Source: Methanoplanus limicola DSM 2279
Lineage (GTDB): Archaea; Halobacteriota; Methanomicrobia; Methanomicrobiales; Methanomicrobiaceae
Reading direction: 5' to 3'
Length of the DNA: 64,000 bases
Assembly (NCBI RefSeq): GCF_000243255.1
Contig: NZ_CM001436.1
Location: forward strand, 1,700,957-1,764,956
A model generated the notes under the pieces. The model searched no databases and was not told where the DNA came from. It was given only the letters and a program-made list of their open reading frames with translations. Made by a program: the position numbers and the translations under genes. Every line of letters begins with the position of its first letter. The first letter of the stretch is position 1. This document shows positions 26,003 to 33,139 of this stretch, piece after piece.

Positions 26003-26881
26003 ATGACTGATATCTGTACAATTAATCTCAATTCTGAAACACCATTTAATCTGGATATTACATTATCCTGCGGGCAGGCGCCGAGGTGGGAATATTCTGA
26101 TGGATGGTGGACAGGAGTTGTTACTGAAAATGTAATTAAAATCAGACAGAAACAGAATATTATTGAATATATCGGTTGTAATGAGAAATTTATCTTTAAT
26201 TATTTCTGCCTGGATTATGATCTGAATGAATTTTATAAAAAGTTCAGGGGTGATTATTTACTAAAAAATTCCTTTGAAAAACTGAGAGGTTTAAGAATTA
26301 TTAACCAGGATCCCTGGGAATGCCTCTTATTCCAGATGACTGTCAATAAAATACGGACAAGGGGTGACGATGACAGAATAACCAGAATTGCAAAAGGTAT
26401 TGGGAAAGAAATAACTTTCGAAGGCAGGAAATATTACTCAGTTCCAAGACCGGAGATAATATCTGAATCTGGGTTAAGGATCTTAAAAACCTGTAATATT
26501 GGCTATTATGCCACAAATATATTTAACACAGCCGAAAAAATCATTGAGGATAAAAACTGGGCAGATAAAGTCTCTGCTATGAATTATGAAGAGGCAGTTG
26601 CATATCTTTCAGAATTTAAAGGAGTTAAAAGAAGCGTTGCAGAATGGGTTCTTTTACTTTCACTAAAGCGTTATGATATTTTTCCGGTGGATACCCACAT
26701 AAGAGATTTTTTCATTAAAAATTATATGAAAGATTATCATTTCAGTAAAACAGGAAGCAGCGCCATAAACAGCACTATCAGAGATGTAGCAGGTAAAAAA
26801 TTTGGCAGTTATGCCGGTTATGCTATGGAGTACCTGTTTAATATAAATAATGAATTTATTAAGGATTATGTCAAACCTTAA
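26003..26881 (+). CDS. OGG1/AlkA-like HhH-GPD DNA glycosylase without the catalytic lysine
   Basis: Base-excision repair glycosylase of the helix-hairpin-helix superfamily, closest in layout to 8-oxoguanine glycosylase: an OGG_N-like beta domain (about 1-110, with SCGQAPRWE) followed by the HhH-GPD domain. The hairpin reads FKGVKRSVAEW (205-215), and the catalytic aspartate is D230 in FPVDTHI. In OGG1 the residue aligned with S211 is the Schiff-base lysine (GVGTKVAD). Here it is serine, with Lys two positions earlier. The enzyme is thus predicted to be monofunctional, AlkA-like, unless K209 substitutes. It overlaps glmM at the 3' end by 4 bases. Confidence 0.82.
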   Translation: MTDICTINLNSETPFNLDITLSCGQAPRWEYSDGWWTGVVTENVIKIRQKQNIIEYIGCNEKFIFNYFCLDYDLNEFYKKFRGDYLLKNSFEKLRGLRIINQDPWECLLFQMTVNKIRTRGDDDRITRIAKGIGKEITFEGRKYYSVPRPEIISESGLRILKTCNIGYYATNIFNTAEKIIEDKNWADKVSAMNYEEAVAYLSEFKGVKRSVAEWVLLLSLKRYDIFPVDTHIRDFFIKNYMKDYHFSKTGSSAINSTIRDVAGKKFGSYAGYAMEYLFNINNEFIKDYVKP

Positions 26882-28230
26882 TTTTCAGCTGCATTGATAA
26901 TTTCATCGTAAAATTTATCAGATTCCTCTTCTGTTTTTGCTTCAACAAATAATCTCATAAATGGTTCTGTTCCTGAGGGTCTTAGAAGTGCCCATGAGTT
27001 ATCCCTGTTTACTCTGATACCATCTGTCAGATCCAGATTATCATTTTTAAATGCCACCTGAATATTATTAATTACTGCATTTGGATCTTCAGTATAAACT
27101 TTCCCACGCTTCATATGTCTCGGAGGTAGTTCAGATCTTAACTCTGAAAGTTTCTTCCCGGAAGATGATATCAGATATGTCATAGCTGCGGCAGTCATGC
27201 CACCGTCACGACAGTGCTGGTGTCCCGGAAAGATTAGCCCGCCGTTGCCTTCCCCTCCGAAGAGAACATTTTCGCCAGACTGTGTCAGTTCAAGCATCTT
27301 TCTTGCAACATAAATGCTGCCTACTTTTGTATAAACCACCCGGCAGTCTTCTTCAGAGGCAATTTCTTCTGCAATCTTTGATGTGCTCACCGGAGTAACA
27401 ACCACTCCCGGCCCTTTTTCTTTACAGATTAATCTCTGCATTAATGCAAATTCCTCATTTTCTTCTACATATTCACCCTTGTCATCAACGAATACTGCCC
27501 GGTCTGCATCTCCGTCATGTGCTACTCCAAATGATGCTCCGGTTGCGACAGTAAGTTCAGACAGTCCCCTCAGGCCTTCCGGAGATGGTTCAGGAAGTCT
27601 TCCGGGAAATGTACCATCCGTTTTCCCGTTAATTGTATGAACCCTGCATCCCATCTTTGAGAGGATCTGAGGTGTTGTCCTGCATGCCGGGCCAGATCCT
27701 GGATCAACCGCCACTATTAGTTCTTTACCTGTCTCTGGAAAATAACCGGCAATTGCATCTATGTATTCTGTTAACATCTCCGGCGAGTGCCTCTCCTCAC
27801 CAGTCTCTCTCCAGTCTTTTACATCAAAGTCTCCTGAAAACAGTATCTCTTCAAGTGCTATTGTATTGTCATCATCCATCTCCGTTCCATCGGTATCAAT
27901 TAATTTTATACCGTTGTATTCCGGAGGATTATGTGAGGCAGTTACAACAGCTCCACCATCAAAATATTTTCTGACAAGATACTGAAGTGCAGGTGTAGGA
28001 AGTACGCCCAGATCAACCACATTGCAACCACCGGAGAGAATTCCGGCTTTAAGTGCATTTATTAGTGCCGGCCCGGAAGTTCTTGTGTCCATCCCTACAG
28101 CAAGTGTTCCCTTTCTCATTTTGCTGAGTGAAAGACCTATATTCATCGCAAGCTCAGGGTTCATGGCCTCCCCGACAATTCCTCTTACACCATTTGTACC
28201 AAAAAGCTGCTTCTTTTTTAATTCTGTCAT
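26878..28230 (-). CDS. glmM: Phosphoglucosamine/phosphomannomutase family protein
   Basis: Alpha-D-phosphohexomutase that interconverts hexosamine or hexose 1- and 6-phosphates for surface glycan precursors. Active-site phosphoserine loop TASHNPPEYNG (about residues 98-108), metal loop DGDADR (about 240), sugar loop GGEGNGG and phosphate-binding RPSGTEPFMR near the C-terminus are all present. Length 450 is standard. Archaeal members may be GlmM or PGM/PMM, and motifs alone do not separate them. A sugar-1-phosphate nucleotidyltransferase that could use the product is coded at 60.1-61.3 kb. Confidence 0.92.
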   Translation of the reverse strand: MTELKKKQLFGTNGVRGIVGEAMNPELAMNIGLSLSKMRKGTLAVGMDTRTSGPALINALKAGILSGGCNVVDLGVLPTPALQYLVRKYFDGGAVVTASHNPPEYNGIKLIDTDGTEMDDDNTIALEEILFSGDFDVKDWRETGEERHSPEMLTEYIDAIAGYFPETGKELIVAVDPGSGPACRTTPQILSKMGCRVHTINGKTDGTFPGRLPEPSPEGLRGLSELTVATGASFGVAHDGDADRAVFVDDKGEYVEENEEFALMQRLICKEKGPGVVVTPVSTSKIAEEIASEEDCRVVYTKVGSIYVARKMLELTQSGENVLFGGEGNGGLIFPGHQHCRDGGMTAAAMTYLISSSGKKLSELRSELPPRHMKRGKVYTEDPNAVINNIQVAFKNDNLDLTDGIRVNRDNSWALLRPSGTEPFMRLFVEAKTEEESDKFYDEIINAAEN

Positions 28231-28660
28231 ATATTGCCTCTTATTAACTCTGCTTTAATATTGGATTTTTAAAAGCTATAGCTTTTACATTAAGATTATG
28301 TACAGATATCCCGACCGGCAATTTTTTGGGAAATTACTTATGTCCAGACATTCTGTCCACACCAGATAATGGATAAACCTTCAGATAATTTAAATGCAAA
28401 TTTTTCATTTGATAATGTATAGCATCCGGCAGTTTATAACCGACGGTAGAACTGCAATGATAACCTGAAATCATGAAATATTCCTGAAATCTCATGGAGA
28501 ATCAGTATTTAGGAGTATGTAGTTTTGAAAAGGAGATGACCGGATTATATCCGGAGTGAAGCAACTGTCCGCAGCTATATATCCTGCACGGTAAATGCCG
28601 GAGGAATATTAGTTCAGAATATCCGGGCCCGCTATTAGTCTTAATTATCTGAAAACAAAT
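28231..28660. other. 430-bp gene-free region with small repeats
   Basis: No protein-coding gene is supported. Visible items: a 9-bp direct repeat CCTGAAATC at 28464-28472 and 28483-28491; a TATA-like TTTATAACC near 28433; a 21-codon open frame from ATG 28494 to TGA 28559; and inside it a perfect CCGGAT-TAT-ATCCGG hairpin (28540-28554). Another TATA-like CTATATATCC lies near 28575. An unannotated small RNA is possible but not demonstrable. Confidence 0.4.
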
Positions 28661-29707
28661 TTATTCATCTTTAATGTCTGAATCTTCTGCTATTCCCTCA
28701 ATTTCCGAATAACACTCCTCATGAATCTTCTCTTCCGGAATATCCTCATACTCAAAATTATCTTCCGGTTCATCACTGACTGTTTTTGGCGCCCTTATCA
28801 TCGATGATGCTTCTGCAACACTCCTCATTACATCCGTAATTTTATCCTCAATATCAATTTCATCGTCAAGATCTACTGAGGTGCCTTCAATTTCAAGAAG
28901 AAATCTTGCAACCTCACTTGATTCAAATAATATATCATCAAGTTCATCAGCGGTAAAAAAACCACACAATGCACCGTAAAAAAATGTAGCTCCGGATTTC
29001 TTTACCTTCTTTTTAAATGAGCTTCTCGCCTGATTTACAGCCTGGGGCGAGTATGTATCTGTCATGAAAGGAATGAGTTCAGGCAGATTTTCACCGATAA
29101 ATGTCATCTCGGCCCCACCTCTTGTTGAGAAATCTGCACATAAACGGGCTATTGCCCACTCTCTCGCAGTAATATATGTATGCTTTCTTAAAAACTGGTT
29201 TACCCTTCGGTATGTTGAGCCATCAACCTTCTTGAATTTTTTATATTTGTTTATTCTATCTTTTTCCTCAGGAGTAAGTTTATCTGCGGCCCCAAAATCC
29301 TCCTTTATGTCATATTCAGATTCTGACTGACCATCAGCATTTCCTTGATTTGATTCTTCCAAACTATCCGGTAAAGGCAGCTCCTCTATTATACCCATAT
29401 CTTCCGATGAATCATATTCTTCCGGTTTGTCAATAGTATCTGAAACCTCATCTGTTTTGGATATTTCTCTTTCAGAAATATCATATTCTTCCGGCACCCC
29501 CGTATATTCTGCCTCATCATTATTTTCTTTGCCTTTAAGACCTGACAGTTCTTCCGGCATTAGGGATTCATTATAGTCTGCCCTTTCTCCGGATGTGACA
29601 TCAGCATTGCTTTCATTTTCCTCCGGATTGATGACAGGATCTATATCATTATCCGGTTTATCATTCTGTGCATCTTTAGGATTCATATTTTCATCAGTAT
29701 TTATCAT
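28661..29707 (-). CDS. DUF5806 family protein with long acidic N-terminus
   Basis: Residues 1-150 are a low-complexity, Glu/Asp/Asn-rich tail with repeats around PEEYDSSE and PEEYDISE. From about 155 (YKKFKKVDGSTYRRVNQF) begins a compact domain that I recognise as DUF5806 of haloarchaea and methanogens, with conserved ITAREWAIARLCADF, GENLPELIPFMTDTYSPQAVNQARSSF (read in parts) and GALCGFFTADELDD. The C-terminus is again acidic. The domain looks helical and possibly nucleic-acid associated, but its function is unknown. Flanked by gene-free DNA on both sides. Confidence 0.8.
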   Translation of the reverse strand: MINTDENMNPKDAQNDKPDNDIDPVINPEENESNADVTSGERADYNESLMPEELSGLKGKENNDEAEYTGVPEEYDISEREISKTDEVSDTIDKPEEYDSSEDMGIIEELPLPDSLEESNQGNADGQSESEYDIKEDFGAADKLTPEEKDRINKYKKFKKVDGSTYRRVNQFLRKHTYITAREWAIARLCADFSTRGGAEMTFIGENLPELIPFMTDTYSPQAVNQARSSFKKKVKKSGATFFYGALCGFFTADELDDILFESSEVARFLLEIEGTSVDLDDEIDIEDKITDVMRSVAEASSMIRAPKTVSDEPEDNFEYEDIPEEKIHEECYSEIEGIAEDSDIKDE

Positions 29708-29793
29708 TTTATTATTCTCTTCCTTGGCAATATTATATCAAAATTAATCAGCATTCTTTTCTCTCAGTCAGCCATTTACCATAATTTAATTTA

Positions 29794-29997
29794 CTAAGCA
29801 AGGAAAAATTTTTTATTGGCAAAATTTTGATTTAATTCTTCACCTGAATTCTGCCGGTTTTTGCCGTGAATATCCATACAATAAATTAAAACCACTGCCT
29901 CTTCCGGTATAGCATAAACCATTTTTTTAGCCCCTTTCTTCATGATATTATATGTCACATCAGGATAAATGAACAGATTCTCCGGATATAGCAACAT
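29794..29997 (-). CDS. Possible small hypothetical protein (67 codons)
   Basis: Open frame from ATG 29997 (a TTG at 30021 is also possible). It has no recognisable domain, and the segment KMVYAIPEEAVVLIYCMDIHGK could be a short alpha/beta unit. The support is positional: a minus-strand TATA-like TTAAATATAG (about 30040-30049) and a perfect operator-like palindrome (30012-30033) lie in the right order before the ATG. Amino-acid composition is unremarkable. It could equally be chance. Confidence 0.3.
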   Translation of the reverse strand: MLLYPENLFIYPDVTYNIMKKGAKKMVYAIPEEAVVLIYCMDIHGKNRQNSGEELNQNFANKKFFLA

Positions 29998-30011
29998 ATG
30001 GTTTATCAGAT

Positions 30012-30033
30012 TTGTGAACAATATTATTCACAA
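30012..30033. promoter_or_regulatory. Palindrome TTGTGAA-N8-TTCACAA
   Basis: Perfect 7-bp arms with an 8-base spacer, placed at the predicted transcription start of a possible small minus-strand gene. The same 7-8-7 geometry is seen upstream of usp (10946-10967), though the arm sequences differ. A dimeric regulator site is a plausible reading. Confidence 0.4.
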
Positions 30034-30268
30034 CAACTATATTTAATATTGCCGCAATTAATTCCATTATATGGAAATCCTACCATTTTAAAGAGACCTA
30101 CAATAAAGAAACAAATTTTGCACAAAACCTTAATTATTCTATAAATATTTAGGATACTGATTAATCACGAAATTACCCGGCACATATAAAAAATTAAAAA
30201 ACCAAATAGACATCCGGATAAAACATAAGAATATGTACTGGATTGTCCTGTTTAGGCAAATTAAAACA
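30034..30268. other. AT-rich gene-free segment downstream of the recombinase gene
   Basis: About 235 bases of very AT-rich DNA with several A- and T-runs. I see no gene, tRNA or repeat in it apart from the minus-strand TATA-like box near 30040-30049 mentioned for the neighbouring small frame. Confidence 0.4.
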
Positions 30269-31180
30269 TTATTTGTCCGAGAGAGGGAAATATTTCCTGT
30301 ACACATCCCTTCTTTCATCAACATCAGTATGCAGATAAACTTCAGTTGTTTTTATCGATGAATGTCCCAGGTTCTCCTGCACAACCCTCAGATTTTTAGA
30401 TCTCCTATATAATTCACTTGCGTAGCTGTGCCTGATCTTATGAGGAGTTATTCCCGCAGGAGCATATTTATTGAAGATATACTGCACAGTTCTTGGCGAG
30501 ATATGCTTTCCCATCTGCCCGACAAATACAGGCCCGGAGATCTTTCCGGCTGTAAATCTGTCTATCTGCTCAAGTGTCTCATCATCTACAAAAACTGTTC
30601 GTATTTTTCCCCCTTTACCTTTTACTTTAATAGTATGATCTTCAAAATCAATGTCATCAATATCTATGGAACATAGTTCAGATACACGGACTCCGGTTGA
30701 ATATATTGTTCTGATTATCAGCCTGTCCCTTTCATCCTGAATAGTATCGAGAAGCCTGACTACCTGATTATGCTTCAGATATTTCAGTTCCTGCTCTTTT
30801 ATTTTGGGCCTGTCAACTCCGGTCATTGGGTTTGCCTCAATGATTCCCTGTTTAAAGCAATACCTGTAAAATGAACTTAAAGAGGAGATTATTCTGTGAA
30901 GGGTAGCCGGTTTGTATTCTCTCAATGCCATAATGTAAGCCAGAAAATCGTTTATCATTACTGGAGTTGTATCCACTTCAGTATCAAGTCTGGCTTTACT
31001 AAAGTCAGACCAGTACATATGAAGTTTATCTTCACCTTCATTTCTTCTTATCCAGAGGTAATATCCAAATTTTTTTACAGAACCTTCATAACTTTTTATT
31101 GTTCTATATGAGTAATTTCGCATTCTGAGGTGGTGTGAGAAGCGTTTTAGCCAATCTGAAAAATAATCTCCTTTCATCAT
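30269..31180 (-). CDS. xerA: XerA-type tyrosine recombinase
   Basis: Site-specific recombinase of the XerC/XerD family; archaeal XerA resolves chromosome dimers at dif. An N-terminal SAM-like DNA-binding domain (about 1-110) precedes the catalytic domain, where all active-site residues are visible: R165 in STGVRVSEL, a Lys near 190 in VKGKGGKIR, H247 and R250 in HKIRH, H273 in GHSSIKTTE and nucleophile Y282 in EVYLH. At 303 residues it has the size of a housekeeping Xer, with no integrase extension. A 28-bp dif-like site lies 31-58 bases upstream of its start. Nothing viral is nearby. Confidence 0.92.
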   Translation of the reverse strand: MMKGDYFSDWLKRFSHHLRMRNYSYRTIKSYEGSVKKFGYYLWIRRNEGEDKLHMYWSDFSKARLDTEVDTTPVMINDFLAYIMALREYKPATLHRIISSLSSFYRYCFKQGIIEANPMTGVDRPKIKEQELKYLKHNQVVRLLDTIQDERDRLIIRTIYSTGVRVSELCSIDIDDIDFEDHTIKVKGKGGKIRTVFVDDETLEQIDRFTAGKISGPVFVGQMGKHISPRTVQYIFNKYAPAGITPHKIRHSYASELYRRSKNLRVVQENLGHSSIKTTEVYLHTDVDERRDVYRKYFPLSDK

Positions 31181-31210
31181 TTATTTAGTTAAATCTCCAA
31201 TATAATAAGG

Positions 31211-31238
31211 ATTTCGTAGAATACCTATTCTGCGCAAA
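31211..31238. other. dif: Candidate dif recombination site
   Basis: A 28-bp sequence of two 11-bp arms around a 6-bp centre: ATTTCGTAGAA, TACCTA, TTCTGCGCAAA. The arms are inverted copies at 8 of 11 positions. The 11-6-11 layout, the ATT start, the AA/TT borders of the core and the AAA end match the Pyrococcus abyssi dif site that I know. It lies directly upstream of the xerA-like gene. Function is inferred; only the layout is seen. Confidence 0.6.
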
Positions 31239-31675
31239 AACTTCGAATCATATATGGGGGATATTTTCGGTAATAATTATCGGTTGGATGGCGATATGTT
31301 GCCGGAAGAATTCTGATAAAAGGATGATTTATCTGTGTACTGGCTCTGATTGAATTACTGAATTAATCTCAGCTGATTTTTCAGTAATACTGTTTTTTTG
31401 ATACTTATTTGGGTTCTTTTTAGTAATAATCTGTGAAATCAAAATTAAGCCCCATATATTGCCATCAATCCCAAATAGGATGTTTGGGATGGATATTAAT
31501 CCAAAAGTCCAACACAATGGATATATGTGAATGTTTATTTGGAGAACATTTTCTAAATTCTAAATTTTTCATTTGATTGAAATAATTATCAAGTAATTTT
31601 TTTCTTTGCTGCAAAATATTATTGATGTATTCTCCGGATATTTTCCACTTCAGGAACTGCAAATTAAAAGATCAA
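31239..31675. other. Gene-free segment between dif-like site and repeat array
   Basis: AT-rich, no convincing gene. Its main feature is a stem-loop: ATCCCAAA (31468-31475) and TTTGGGAT (31483-31490) form a perfect 8-bp stem around 7 bases. This extends past one mismatch by ATC/GAT (31464-31466, 31492-31494). T-runs are present near 31396 and 31599. Short minus-strand frames of 62-65 codons overlap each other in different frames and have no recognisable content. Confidence 0.45.
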
Positions 31676-32677
31676 AACAGACAGCAATGATCTGACGAAC
31701 AAATCAGGTAACACTATGTAACTCAAATATTTATCCGCTAAAAATCAGATTTATCTTCAAATTTAAGGACATATACCACCACAATATCTTTAAAGCCATC
31801 CAGATGCTCAGCTACAGATCTCCCTTCTCCAGCCCCCATTATGTTTCAATCCAAAATCCCGGTTGCCGGATCCAGGATTTATTGATGTTCAAACAGACAG
31901 CAATGATCTGACGAACAAATCAGGTAACATTATGTAACTCAAATATTTATCCGCTAAAATCAGATTTATCTTCAAATTTAAGGACATATACCACCACAAT
32001 ATCTTTAAAGCCATCCAGATGCTCAGCTACAGATCTCCCTTCTCCAGCCCCCATTATGTTTCAATCCAAAATCCCGGTTGCCGGATCCAGGATTTATTGA
32101 TGTTCAAACAGACAGCAATGATCTGACGAACAAATCAGGTAGCATTATGTAACTCAAATATTTATCCGCTAAAATCAGATTTATCTTCAAATTTAAGGAC
32201 ATATACCACCACAATATCTTTAAAGCCATGCAGATGCTCAGCTACAGATCTCCCTTCTCCAGCCCCCATTATGTTTCAATCCAAAATCCCGGTTGCCGGA
32301 TCCAGGATTTATTGATGTTCAAACAGACAGCAATGATCTGACGAACAAATCAGGTAACACTATGTAACTCAAATATTTATCCGCTAAAATCAGATTTATC
32401 TTCAAATTTAAGGACATATACCACCACAATACTGTTGCAGCCATACGGATGTTCAGCTATAGATCTCCTTTCTCCAGCCCCCATTATGTTTCAATCCAAA
32501 ATCCCGGTTGCCGGATTCAGGATTTATTGATGTTCAAACAGACAGCAATGATCTGACGAACAAATCAGGTAACATTATGTAACTCAAATATTTATCCGCT
32601 AAAATCAGATTTATCTGCAAATTTAAGGACATATACCACCACAATATCTTTAAAGCCATGCAGATGCTCAGCTACAG
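31676..32677. repeat. Tandem array of 215-bp direct repeats, about 4.7 copies
   Basis: Copies are phased by CAATGATCTG at 31685, 31901, 32116, 32331 and 32546, giving periods of 216, 215, 215 and 215. The first copy has one extra A; the fifth stops after GCTACAG at 32677. Copies differ at only a few bases, except that part of copy 4 (about 32431-32466) has a cluster of substitutions. Each full unit contains an imperfect stem: CAAT-CCA-AAATCC opposite GGATTT-ATTG with CCGG-TTG-CCGG between. The length is not a multiple of three and stop codons occur, so the array is non-coding. Confidence 0.95.
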
Positions 32678-33113
32678 GTTCTGCTTTAAAAACAAAATAA
32701 AAATCATATTTCCAGGCAGATTAAAAAAAAGTATTCTTTTCAACCCAAATCAAAATCTGACAAAAATAATTCAGAATCCCGACATATACCTAAGATAATT
32801 TGCACCACAAAATTACGCCTGCATCAGACTATTATTAAGGCACCTCTATGAGAGAACATATCCTTATGTTTTCGGAAATAATGCTGGATACTCAATGAAA
32901 TATTGCATCTGAATTAACAGCACTTAAGCCTCACATGAATCATAAACCATATGATGCTATATGCTAACCATCCGCCAGAGAAATCATATCTCCGGACACT
33001 TAATCTAAAGAAATATTGCATAACCTGCACACTTTCAAATCCTGATAGCAAAATACGGTTTATTGGCCTCCTTTGTACCCCCCCGAATATGTCACCCTCA
33101 AAACACTCATTAG
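32678..33113. other. Gene-free leader segment between repeat array and mutS
   Basis: AT-rich at first (A-run near 32725), then mixed. An open frame runs in phase into mutS from 32951, but its first 63 codons have no resemblance to MutS and lie upstream of the mutS TATA box, so I treat this as untranslated. No other gene or repeat is seen. Confidence 0.5.
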
Positions 33114-33122
33114 TCTATAAAA
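33114..33122 (+). promoter_or_regulatory. TATA box of mutS-mutL
   Basis: CTATAAAAA is centred about 22-25 bases before the ATG at 33140. It fits a transcript beginning at that ATG and decides the mutS start in favour of 33140 rather than 32951. Confidence 0.6.
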
Positions 33123-33139
33123 AAGATCTTTATGGTAGG

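Noticed and set aside
31329-31662. Two minus-strand frames of 62-65 codons, or a frameshifted gene remnant
   Set aside because: They overlap in different frames, contain the stem-loop, and show no recognisable protein family; composition is that of AT-rich non-coding DNA.
31676-32677. CRISPR array
   Set aside because: The 215-bp units abut directly with no variable spacers and no short (24-37 bp) repeat, and no cas gene is near. The GTTTCAATCC inside each unit recalls some CRISPR repeats but is only part of the long unit.
30269-32677. Integron (integrase plus attC array)
   Set aside because: The recombinase has the size of a housekeeping Xer without the IntI-specific insert. The repeats are nearly identical non-coding units rather than attC sites between different cassettes.
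31181-33139. Replication origin
   Set aside because: No orc1/cdc6 gene lies beside it and I see no origin-recognition-box pattern with G-runs. A terminus or segregation role fits the recombinase and dif-like site better.
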